DNA of 6,799 nt from M3007 sp038246345 (GTDB lineage: Bacteria; Bacteroidota; Bacteroidia; Chitinophagales; Saprospiraceae), in the NCBI GenBank assembly GCA_038246345.1, contig JBBRWA010000303.1:1-6799 (forward strand). Reading direction: 5' to 3'. A model generated the notes under the pieces. The model was not told the DNA's origin, ran no database searches, and worked only from the letters and a program-made list of their open reading frames with translations. This document shows positions 1-6,674 of the stretch, piece by piece. A program made the translations under genes and the position numbers. Each line of letters starts with the position of its first letter. Positions within the stretch are counted from its first letter, which is position 1.

Positions 1-280
1 TCCGAACTCCGCAATCCGAACTCCGCAATCCGAACTCCGCAATCCGAACTCCGCATTCCGAACTCCGCATTCCGAACTCCGCATTCCGAACTCCGCATTC
101 CGAACTCCGCAATCCGAACTCCGCAATCCGAACTCCGCAATCCGAACTCCGCAATCCGAACTCCGCATTCCGAACTCCGCATTCCGAACTCCGCAATCCG
201 AACTCCGCAATCCGAACTCCGCATTCCGAACTCCGCATTCCGAACTCCGCATTCCGCACTCCGCATTCCGCACTCCTCAA
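1..280. repeat. Tandem array of 14-bp units (paired heptamers), cut by the window edge
   Basis: About twenty head-to-tail 14-bp units with consensus TCCGAACTCCGCAW, each made of the heptamers TCCGAAC and TCCGCAW. Units 1-18 (1-252) differ only at the last base. Scored A or T, they read AAATTTTAAAATTAATTT. The two right-hand units (253-266 and 267-280) are degenerate, with TCCGCAC replacing TCCGAAC, and the last overlaps the susD-like stop codon. The array reaches base 1, so its true length is unknown. It has no spacers and no internal dyad symmetry, so it is neither a CRISPR array nor a terminator hairpin. The plus strand is C-rich (6 C and 2 G per unit); the G-rich strand is the sense strand of the upstream receptor operon. 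No stop codon occurs in any frame on either strand. Its function is unknown; it behaves like a simple-sequence minisatellite that expands by slippage or unequal exchange. Confidence 0.97.
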
Positions 281-1602
281 TATCCGTCGTTCTGCTCCAA
301 GTTCCGATTTGCCTCCAGCTCCCTTGCCGGAATCGGATACACCAACTTCTTATCGTCCCAGTTCAGGCCATCCGCGGTGCCGCGCAGGCGCTTGATGTCG
401 TGGATGCGATGCCCTTCAAAGGCGAGTTCCAGGCGGCGTTCGAGCAGGATGTCGTCGAGGGTGACGCCGGTTTTGGCTGTTAAGCCTGCGCGGGTATGCA
501 CGGCATTGTAGTCGTCATCGGCATTCTGTTGCAGGCGGGCCTTGCACTCAGCATTGATGAGGTACATTTCCGCCAGGCGAATGAGCGGGATGTTTTTGTA
601 CTGATCACGCCATTTTCCGGTACGGGTAGCGCCTGAGCCCAGGTAAAACATTGCAAACCGCGTATCTGATGCGTTGTACAAGTCGAGGTGCTTTTGATTG
701 ATTTCAATATCGCCGTCGCGGCCGCCGTATTGTGGGATGGAGAAGAACGTGACCAATTCATTGTCACCATCCTGATCAGAAACCTGCATGGAAAAAATGG
801 ATTCAGGGGTATCGTTGTCCTGGTTCCAAAGATCGCTGTAGTTTGGCCGTAAACTATAGAAGCCTGATGCAATTACTATTCCGGCAAATTCCTGCGCTTC
901 ATCGTATTCTCCCGTTGTAAGGTGAAGGCGGGCGATCATCGCGGCTGCGGCAAACTTCGTGGCATACACATCATTGAGTTCAGGAAGCAGGTCGTAAGCT
1001 GTATGGAGCTCTGCTTCAACAAAATCGAACACCTGTTTCACGCTGGCGCGCGCGACCAGGCTGGCATCGTTGACACCGCGGGTTGGCTCCGTGACCAGCG
1101 GCACGCCCAAATCTGAAGCCGCTGTGGCAGCAACGTAAGATTTACTGTACAAACGAACCAACTCGAAATAGCAAGCTGCCCGGATAAAACGCGCTTCGCC
1201 TTCCACCTGAATGCGGTCATCGGCATTCACCACCGCCAGGGCGCTCAACACGTTGTTGCAAGTATTGATGGCGGCGTAGGCTTGCGCCCAGGTTTTTTCC
1301 ACGTAAAAATTGGTTGGCACAATGGTGTGGTTGAATATTTCACGCGGATCGACAAAAGTGCCTACCCAGCGAATTTCACCGTCAGCGCCGGCCAATTCGG
1401 CATCGCGCACCATGTCGCCGCCATACACGCCTTCCTGGCTGAGGTTGTCGTAAGCGCCCAGCAGCACGAGTTTTACATTCGCATCGGAGTTGAGCGCAAT
1501 GCCTTCGCTGATGCTTTGCTGCGGCTCAATGTCCAGTTTTTTATCACAAGCAGTTGCCAAAAGGAGCAGGTTTGCAAAGAGTATATAATGTAAATTTTTC
1601 AT
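277..1602 (-). CDS. SusD/RagB-family outer-membrane nutrient-binding lipoprotein
   Basis: Surface lipoprotein that acts as the lid and substrate-binding partner of the SusC-type channel encoded just upstream. The N-terminus is a lipoprotein signal (hydrophobic run, then LLLLATAC) with the lipidated cysteine at residue 19. Family features in order are the SusD-like N-terminal region with TPR-like helices (WAQAYAAINTCNNVL near residue 106; EARFIRAACYFELVRLY near 136-152), the helix PLIRLAEMYLINAEC at about 339-353, ERRLELAFEGHRIHDIKR at about 388-405, and the typical C-terminal YPIPARELEANxNLxQNxGY. At 441 residues it is on the short side for the family but complete. The ATG at 1602 is preferred. 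An in-frame TTG at 1608 would add only two residues, and the ATG gives a normal signal peptide. It starts 46 bp after the susC-like stop, so co-transcription is likely. The TGA stop lies inside the last degenerate unit of the 14-bp array. The ligand cannot be read from the sequence. Confidence 0.95.
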   Translation of the reverse strand: MKNLHYILFANLLLLATACDKKLDIEPQQSISEGIALNSDANVKLVLLGAYDNLSQEGVYGGDMVRDAELAGADGEIRWVGTFVDPREIFNHTIVPTNFYVEKTWAQAYAAINTCNNVLSALAVVNADDRIQVEGEARFIRAACYFELVRLYSKSYVAATAASDLGVPLVTEPTRGVNDASLVARASVKQVFDFVEAELHTAYDLLPELNDVYATKFAAAAMIARLHLTTGEYDEAQEFAGIVIASGFYSLRPNYSDLWNQDNDTPESIFSMQVSDQDGDNELVTFFSIPQYGGRDGDIEINQKHLDLYNASDTRFAMFYLGSGATRTGKWRDQYKNIPLIRLAEMYLINAECKARLQQNADDDYNAVHTRAGLTAKTGVTLDDILLERRLELAFEGHRIHDIKRLRGTADGLNWDDKKLVYPIPARELEANRNLEQNDGY

Positions 1603-1648
1603 TGTCAATTTCTTTTAAAATGTGTCAAAATGGGTTGGTACATTTTCT

Positions 1649-4600
1649 TTAAAAACCAATCCGAATGCCGCCCACAAAGCTCTTGGGTTGTGGGGCGGAG
1701 TAGAAATCAATGCCGTAGGTCACATTGTTGGCAATGTAGTCTGCCGTGACTTCCGGATCCCAGCCATCGTATTTGGTGAACGTGAGCAGGTTGGTGCCCG
1801 TCACGTACAAACGCAGGCTGCGCGCACCTTTGCGGCCCAACCAGCCGGTGGGCAGGTCATAAGCCAATGTCACGTTTTTCAAGCGCAGGTAAGCGCCATC
1901 GGAGATGTAGCGGCTGCTGCGGCCATTGTCGCCATTGGAGTAGCCCAGGCGTGCTTGTGGCACATCGGTGATGTCGCCCGGTTTCTGCCAGCGGTCTAGT
2001 TGATCCTTGGTCTGGTTGTCGAACCAGCAAGCGTTGCAGGACATGAAAATGTCGCCGGAACGCTGGATTTTGTTGCCCTGCTGGCCTTGGAAACGAATAT
2101 CCAGTGTCAGGCCTTTCCAGGAAATGGTATTGCCTATACCGCCTATTAAGGTCGGCAGCGGAGAGCCGAGCACTACAAAATTCGCGTCGTTGTACACGTT
2201 GGTGGTCATGCTTGGGTCGCCACCTTCTTCGTTGACAAAATACAGGGCATCCCCATTAGCCTGGTCAACGCCTGCGTATTCAGCGCCGAAGAAAGTACCA
2301 ATTGGCTCGCCGACCTTTACCACATTGAGGTTGCCATCATCAATGATGGTTTGGCCTTCTGCGAGTGCGATTACTTCGTTTTGGTTGAACGCGAGGTTCA
2401 AGGAAGTTGTCCATTTGAAATCGCCCACGAGGTTGTTGGAGTTGAGGGTAAATTCAAATCCTTTGTTTCGCAGTTCGCCGATGTTTTTCCACTGTGTTCT
2501 GAATCCTGTGGTTGCGGGCACGGGTACTTCTTGCAGCAAGTCGTTGGTGTTTTTGATGTAGTAGTCAATTTCACCGCTGATGCGGTTGTTGAAAAGCCCC
2601 CAGTCGATGCCGAAGTCGATTTCGGTGCTTTTTTCCCACGTCAGGTCTGGGTTGGCGATTTGTTCTGGCGTGAAATTACTACCGCCGGAATAACTGCCTG
2701 GCCGGTACAAGCCCAAGGCTCGGAAATTACCGATATCGGCATTGCCACTTTGGCCCCAGGAGGCGCGCACTTTCAGGAAAGAGATTACGTCATTGTCTTG
2801 CAAAAATGCTTCTTCACTGGCCACCCATCCAGCAGAAACAGCGGGGAAAAAGGCATAGCGGTTGTCGGCACCAAAGCGAGAAGAGCCGTCCACCCGTGCC
2901 GAAGCATTGAATAGGTATTTCCTTTTAAAATTGTACCGCGCACGGCCAAAGTACGAAAGGAAGCTGTATTTGTCTTCCGTGCTGGTGCCCGCCGTTATAA
3001 GGGCTGCGCTCGAAAGCGTTTTCAAGGCATCGGATGGAAATTGCTGGCCTTCGACGGAGCTCCGGTTGTTTTCACTTTGGAAATATTCCGTTCCCAGGTC
3101 AAATCCCAGATCATGGCTGCCAAATTCCTTGTTCCAACGCAAAACGGCGTTGGTATTGTAATCTGTCGCGCCGGCGAAAACGGATTGACCAAAACCGTTG
3201 CTTGCGTTGCCGGCATCGGTGCGCGCGCCAAAGCGGGCTTCGTCACGGACATTGTACAGGTTCGCGGCAGCTTCCACGCGCAGCGCGAGGTGACTGGTAA
3301 AACTGTAATCGCCGAAAACGTTGGCCAGGCTGCGGTTGGTGAATACTTTCCGGTTGGCATCTTCTATGTCGATCAGGCCGTTGTAATAGGTGGTAACGGG
3401 ACGGTCGTACAACTGGCCATCGGCATCGCGTTTCGGAGTGAGCGGCGACAAGGCCACCAGTTGCATGGGGGTGGAAAAAGCATTGTCGTCGGATACCTGG
3501 CGGGTTTTGGTGCGGGACAGCGCCAGGTTTACACCCACTTTCAGGTGGTCGGTAGCGTCAAAATTAAGGTTGACGCGGGCACCGTCCTTGTCGAGGTTGT
3601 TCGATTTGAGGATACCGTTGGTGAAGCCCGAGTTGGCGCTGATATAGTAGCGCATGCGTTCGTTGCCGCCAGACATGGTCAGGGTTGTGTTGCGCATGGA
3701 GCCTTGTTGAAAAGCTTCGTCTTGCCAATTGGTTTTGTCAATGCCTGACATCCAATCGTCGTTATAGCCGGAATAGCGGTTGAAACGGCGTTTAACGAAT
3801 TCCGTCCAGGAGTCGGGGTCGTCGTAGGGCAGGCCATCGATGTCATCGGAGTTGTTGGCTGCTTCGGTGAAAAGCTCTACGTATTCTTTGGCATTCAAGA
3901 ACTCCCGTTTGTTGGTTGGTTGGCTGAATCCGGCCTGGAAATCAAGCTCGATCTGGCTTTTGCCTGATTTGCCCGATTTAGTGGTGATGAGCACCACGCC
4001 ATTGGAGCCGCGGGAGCCGTAAATTGCTTTGGCAGAGGCATCTTTTAGTACCTCAATGGATTCTATGTCGTTGAAATTGATGTCGGCAAGCGGGTTCAGG
4101 GCCGCGCCGTAGGTATTGCGGGCATCTTTGGCCAGCGGGATACCGTCGACGACAAAAAGTGGCTCGGTGCCCGCATTGATGGAGCCGACACCACGCACCC
4201 GCACGCGGGCGGCAGCGCCAAGCTTGCCGTTCACACTTTCCACGCTTACACCAGCGGCCTGGCCTTGCATGGCTTGTTCGAGCGATACCACGGGCATGCC
4301 TTTCATCTGTTCGTTACCGATTTTGGCGATGTTGCCCGTGAGGGTACTTCGGATTTGTTTGCCGTAGCCGATGACAACTACTTCATCCATCACGTTCCGG
4401 TTTTCCTGCAAAATGATGGAAAGTGCGGTGCTGGCGCCGACAGCTACATCCTGCGTAATGTAGCCCGTGTAGGCTACAGTCAGGGTGCTGTTGTTGTTGG
4501 GTACTTGGACGGTGAATTGCCCGTTCGTGTCGGTACTGGCACCGGTTCGGGTGTTTTTGACGGCGACGGAAGCGCCGATCAGGGGCGTTCCAGCGGCGTC

Positions 4601-4687
4601 AGTGACTTTGCCTGTTACCGTATGTTGGGCCTGCGCGCCAACAAAGAAAAATAGGCAAAGCAATACGGAGAGAAGAGATTGCTTCAT
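1649..4687 (-). CDS. SusC/RagA-family TonB-linked outer-membrane receptor
   Basis: A 1012-residue outer-membrane beta-barrel that imports a nutrient with its SusD partner, powered by TonB-ExbBD. A signal peptide covers residues 1 to about 20 (AQA-Q). Next is a carboxypeptidase-D regulatory-like beta-sandwich (about 23-95: VTGKVTDAAGTPLIGASV...), then the TonB-box region DEVVVIGYG (101-109). The plug (about 112-240) carries VRVRGVGSINAGTEPLFVVDG and the family signature LKDASAKAIYGSRGSNGVVLITT at 214-236. The barrel runs to the C-terminus, ending in IGF with the usual terminal phenylalanine. No STN signalling domain precedes the beta-sandwich, so this receptor probably does not itself signal to an anti-sigma factor. 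It is first in a two-gene operon with the SusD-like gene. Length and domain order are normal, with no frameshift. Substrate is unassigned: SusCD pairs import glycans, peptides and other compounds, and no degradative enzyme lies in the window. Confidence 0.97.
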   Translation of the reverse strand: MKQSLLSVLLCLFFFVGAQAQHTVTGKVTDAAGTPLIGASVAVKNTRTGASTDTNGQFTVQVPNNNSTLTVAYTGYITQDVAVGASTALSIILQENRNVMDEVVVIGYGKQIRSTLTGNIAKIGNEQMKGMPVVSLEQAMQGQAAGVSVESVNGKLGAAARVRVRGVGSINAGTEPLFVVDGIPLAKDARNTYGAALNPLADINFNDIESIEVLKDASAKAIYGSRGSNGVVLITTKSGKSGKSQIELDFQAGFSQPTNKREFLNAKEYVELFTEAANNSDDIDGLPYDDPDSWTEFVKRRFNRYSGYNDDWMSGIDKTNWQDEAFQQGSMRNTTLTMSGGNERMRYYISANSGFTNGILKSNNLDKDGARVNLNFDATDHLKVGVNLALSRTKTRQVSDDNAFSTPMQLVALSPLTPKRDADGQLYDRPVTTYYNGLIDIEDANRKVFTNRSLANVFGDYSFTSHLALRVEAAANLYNVRDEARFGARTDAGNASNGFGQSVFAGATDYNTNAVLRWNKEFGSHDLGFDLGTEYFQSENNRSSVEGQQFPSDALKTLSSAALITAGTSTEDKYSFLSYFGRARYNFKRKYLFNASARVDGSSRFGADNRYAFFPAVSAGWVASEEAFLQDNDVISFLKVRASWGQSGNADIGNFRALGLYRPGSYSGGSNFTPEQIANPDLTWEKSTEIDFGIDWGLFNNRISGEIDYYIKNTNDLLQEVPVPATTGFRTQWKNIGELRNKGFEFTLNSNNLVGDFKWTTSLNLAFNQNEVIALAEGQTIIDDGNLNVVKVGEPIGTFFGAEYAGVDQANGDALYFVNEEGGDPSMTTNVYNDANFVVLGSPLPTLIGGIGNTISWKGLTLDIRFQGQQGNKIQRSGDIFMSCNACWFDNQTKDQLDRWQKPGDITDVPQARLGYSNGDNGRSSRYISDGAYLRLKNVTLAYDLPTGWLGRKGARSLRLYVTGTNLLTFTKYDGWDPEVTADYIANNVTYGIDFYSAPQPKSFVGGIRIGF

Positions 4688-4771
4688 ACAAAGTTGATTT
4701 AGTGAAACTATTATGTAGGATTTGGACTAATTCCCGGGCTAATGTAAAGCGCACGTAAATACTTTCTGTTA

Positions 4772-4810
4772 CAAATCAACCCATAATTTTATTTGGGTGC
4801 GATAAACCCA
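4772..4810 (-). promoter_or_regulatory. Weak candidate promoter/operator region for the susCD-like operon
   Basis: No exact TAnnTTTG element faces the receptor gene. The nearest match, read on the minus strand, is TTGATTTG (4779 to 4772), one mismatch from the Bacteroidota -7 consensus, and it lacks a convincing -33 TTTG. It would give a leader of roughly 80 nt. It abuts a small set of short inverted repeats: ACCCA (4779-4783), TGGGT (4794-4798) and ACCCA (4806-4810), in which the middle arm can pair with either flank. Five-base arms this short can arise by chance, so this is a guess at where regulation may sit. Confidence 0.2.
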
Positions 4811-4821
4811 GGAGTAATGTC

Positions 4822-4853
4822 TTTCCAACACCCAAACAGTTTTCCTACCTTTG
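4822..4853 (+). promoter_or_regulatory. Bacteroidota-type sigma promoter for the ald operon
   Basis: The -7 element TACCTTTGC (4846-4854) matches the Bacteroidetes consensus TAnnTTTGY exactly. Twenty bases upstream is TTTC (4822-4825), one mismatch from the -33 TTTG. Transcription would begin near 4858-4862, giving a leader of about 125 nt ahead of ald that contains the whole second heptamer array. The promoter is a motif match read by eye; the start site is inferred from spacing. Confidence 0.6.
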
Positions 4854-4898
4854 CCTTGCCCAAGACCAAACCGTACGGCTAAAGTATCCGCGTCCGAC

Positions 4899-4955
4899 AC
4901 CGTCAAACCGTCTACCGTCTACCGTCTACCGTCAACCGTCTACCGTCAACCGTAT
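4899..4955 (+). repeat. Heptamer array ACCGTCW in the ald leader
   Basis: Seven contiguous heptamers occupy 4907-4955 in the order ACCGTCT three times, ACCGTCA, ACCGTCT, ACCGTCA and ACCGTAT. An outlying ACCGTCA lies at 4899-4905, separated by one extra A. Further left, CCG recurs at 6-base steps (4888, 4894, 4900) within TCCGCG and TCCGAC, which look like decayed units. The array ends 30 bp before the ald ATG and lies downstream of the predicted start site, so it should be transcribed as C-rich leader RNA. It shows no dyad symmetry. It resembles the left-hand array in period, CCG placement and A/T alternation, but the heptamer is different. Its role is unknown. Confidence 0.93.
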
Positions 4956-4985
4956 ATTATTTAACCAACTAAAGTCAAATCTACC

Positions 4986-6104
4986 ATGATCATCGGTGTA
5001 CCAAAAGAGATCAAAAGCAATGAGAACCGCGTCGCGCTCACGCCCGCAGGTGCCTTGGAATTAACCCGTCGCGGGCACTCCGTTTTCGTACAAAGCACAG
5101 CAGGTGTTGGCAGCGGCTTCGAAGACCATGACTACGTGAATGCAGGCGCAAGCATTCTCAATACGGCAGAAGAAGTATGGGTCAAAGGCGAGATGATCAT
5201 GAAAGTGAAGGAGCCCATTGCGGAGGAATATGCGCTTTGCCGTGCCAATCAGTTGATTTTCACGTATTTCCATTTTGCTTCAAGCCAGGATCTCACCAAT
5301 GCCATGATTGCCAGCAGGTCGATTTGCCTGGCCTATGAAACGGTAGAAACCAAAGACCGCCAATTGCCGCTGCTCATTCCGATGTCGGAAGTGGCGGGCC
5401 GAATGGCCATTCAACAGGGTGCCAAATATTTGGAGAAACCCGTGAAAGGTCGAGGCGTATTGCTCGGCGGTGTGCCCGGCGTTCCCCCAGGAAAAGTCCT
5501 CGTACTCGGTGGTGGTATCGTAGGTACCCAAGCGGCAAAAATGGCTGCTGGCTTGGGTGCGATGGTTACAATTCTCGACGTAAACCTTCCACGACTGCGC
5601 TACCTCAGCGATATAATGCCGGCAAACGTTGTAACGGAATATTCCAATGAATACAATATTCGCCGCCTCATCCAAACGCATGATTTGATCATTGGAGCGG
5701 TATTGCTACCAGGGGCCAAAGCGCCCAACCTCATTACCCGGGAGATGCTTAAGCTCATGCGCCCAGGCACCGTGGTTGTCGACGTTGCTGTTGACCAAGG
5801 TGGTTGCATGGAAACGACCCGCCCAACTACCCATGCCGACCCGACATTCATCATTGAAGATGTCGTGCACTACTGCGTGGCCAATATGCCCGGTGCAGTG
5901 CCCTTCACTTCAACGGTCGCGCTTACCAATGCCACGTTACCTTATGCTTTGCAACTGGCCGAAAAAGGCTGGAAAAAGGCTTGCGCCGATAATCTGGAGC
6001 TCAAGCTTGGCCTCAATGTGGTGAAAGGGAAAGTGGTGTATAAGGGCGTAGCAGAGGCATTTAATTTGCCTTTGGAAACGGTGGAGTCGGTGATGGCGGA
6101 TTGA
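4986..6104 (+). CDS. ald: Alanine dehydrogenase (NAD-dependent)
   Basis: Cytoplasmic enzyme that reversibly converts L-alanine, NAD+ and water to pyruvate, ammonia and NADH. The 372-residue length is the family norm. The start is firm, because MIIGVPKEIKSNENRVALTP is the conserved family N-terminus. Substrate-binding Arg15 and Lys75 and catalytic His96 and Asp270 all fall at their classical positions. The Rossmann dinucleotide loop is LGGGIVG at 174-180, followed by Asp198 at the end of the second strand, as expected for NAD(H) preference. The segment VPGVPPGKVLVLGGG and the DVAVDQGGCxETTRPTTH stretch are also typical. It is first in a plus-strand operon behind a good promoter and a repeat-bearing leader. 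The next gene begins 54 bp downstream with no terminator between. The paralogous PntAA transhydrogenase and saccharopine dehydrogenase families fit the length and motifs less well. Confidence 0.97.
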   Translation: MIIGVPKEIKSNENRVALTPAGALELTRRGHSVFVQSTAGVGSGFEDHDYVNAGASILNTAEEVWVKGEMIMKVKEPIAEEYALCRANQLIFTYFHFASSQDLTNAMIASRSICLAYETVETKDRQLPLLIPMSEVAGRMAIQQGAKYLEKPVKGRGVLLGGVPGVPPGKVLVLGGGIVGTQAAKMAAGLGAMVTILDVNLPRLRYLSDIMPANVVTEYSNEYNIRRLIQTHDLIIGAVLLPGAKAPNLITREMLKLMRPGTVVVDVAVDQGGCMETTRPTTHADPTFIIEDVVHYCVANMPGAVPFTSTVALTNATLPYALQLAEKGWKKACADNLELKLGLNVVKGKVVYKGVAEAFNLPLETVESVMAD

Positions 6105-6158
6105 TTAAGTCGCTTTAAAATATTCTGCCTACCCCTTTTCAATTTAATGCACCATATT

Positions 6159-6674
6159 ATGCCAATCGCACGACCATTCAACCTTCAAAACTGGATCAAA
6201 GAAAACCGCGACCTGCTCAAGCCGCCCGTTGGCAACAAGCAGATTTACGTTGAAAACTCCGATTTTATCGTCATGATTGTTGGCGGGCCCAATGGCAGAA
6301 AGGACTACCACTGGGAAGAGGGCGAAGAGCTTTTTTACCAATTGGAAGGCGATATCCAGGTGAAAATTATCAATGAAGCCGGCAAGCCCGAAACCATTGA
6401 TATCCGGGAAGGCGAAATGTTTTTGCTGCCACCCCGCATCCCGCACTCGCCACAACGCCCTGCTGGTACGGTGGGGCTGGTGCTGGAACGTCACCGCAAT
6501 CCGGGAGAGGTGGACAAGTTGCTGTGGTTCTGCGAGAATTGCGGCAACCCGCTGCATGAGGCTGGATTTCCGCTCAAGGATATTGGTACGCAGATCAAGG
6601 AAGCCATTGGGGTTTATAAGGAAAATTTGGAGGCGCGTACTTGCAAGCAGTGTGGGACGGTGATGGAGCTGTAG
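6159..6674 (+). CDS. nbaC: 3-hydroxyanthranilate 3,4-dioxygenase
   Basis: Ring-cleaving cupin dioxygenase that converts 3-hydroxyanthranilate and O2 to 2-amino-3-carboxymuconate semialdehyde, the precursor of quinolinate (NAD synthesis) or of further catabolism. Counting from the ATG at 6159 (171 residues), the Fe(II) ligands are His51, Glu57 and His96. The substrate-contacting residues are Arg47, Arg100 and Glu110. A rubredoxin-like iron site is formed by Cys125, Cys128, Cys162 and Cys165, as in bacterial and some other homologues. LLKPPVGNKQ and LLPPRIPHSPQRP are family hallmarks. An in-frame ATG at 6147 would add four residues (MHHI). I prefer 6159 because the numbering then matches the Cupriavidus enzyme, as I recall it, almost exactly and the N-terminus aligns. 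It probably shares an mRNA with ald. No kynureninase, kynurenine monooxygenase or tryptophan dioxygenase gene is in the window. Confidence 0.96.
   Translation: MPIARPFNLQNWIKENRDLLKPPVGNKQIYVENSDFIVMIVGGPNGRKDYHWEEGEELFYQLEGDIQVKIINEAGKPETIDIREGEMFLLPPRIPHSPQRPAGTVGLVLERHRNPGEVDKLLWFCENCGNPLHEAGFPLKDIGTQIKEAIGVYKENLEARTCKQCGTVMEL

Noticed and set aside
1..280. CRISPR array
   Set aside because: Units are contiguous 14-mers without spacers or dyad symmetry, and no cas genes are present.
1603..1608. TTG start for the SusD-like protein at 1608
   Set aside because: The in-frame ATG two codons later gives a normal lipoprotein signal; TTG adds only Met-Thr.
2007..2914. Two overlapping plus-strand open frames of 184 and 187 codons (2007-2561 and 2351-2914)
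   Set aside because: Both are antisense to the SusC-type barrel region, overlap each other, and have no family features.
3041..3748. Long plus-strand open frame (235 codons) opposite the susC-like gene
   Set aside because: It lies entirely antisense to a strongly supported receptor gene, and its translation shows no recognisable domain. GC-rich coding DNA often leaves such open shadows.
4871..4878. CCGTACGG palindrome as a regulator site
   Set aside because: A single 8-bp palindrome is expected by chance and has no partner site; it is noted only as context for the leader array.
6105..6158. Separate promoter or terminator between ald and the dioxygenase gene
   Set aside because: No TAnnTTTG element and no stem followed by a T run is visible in this short gap.
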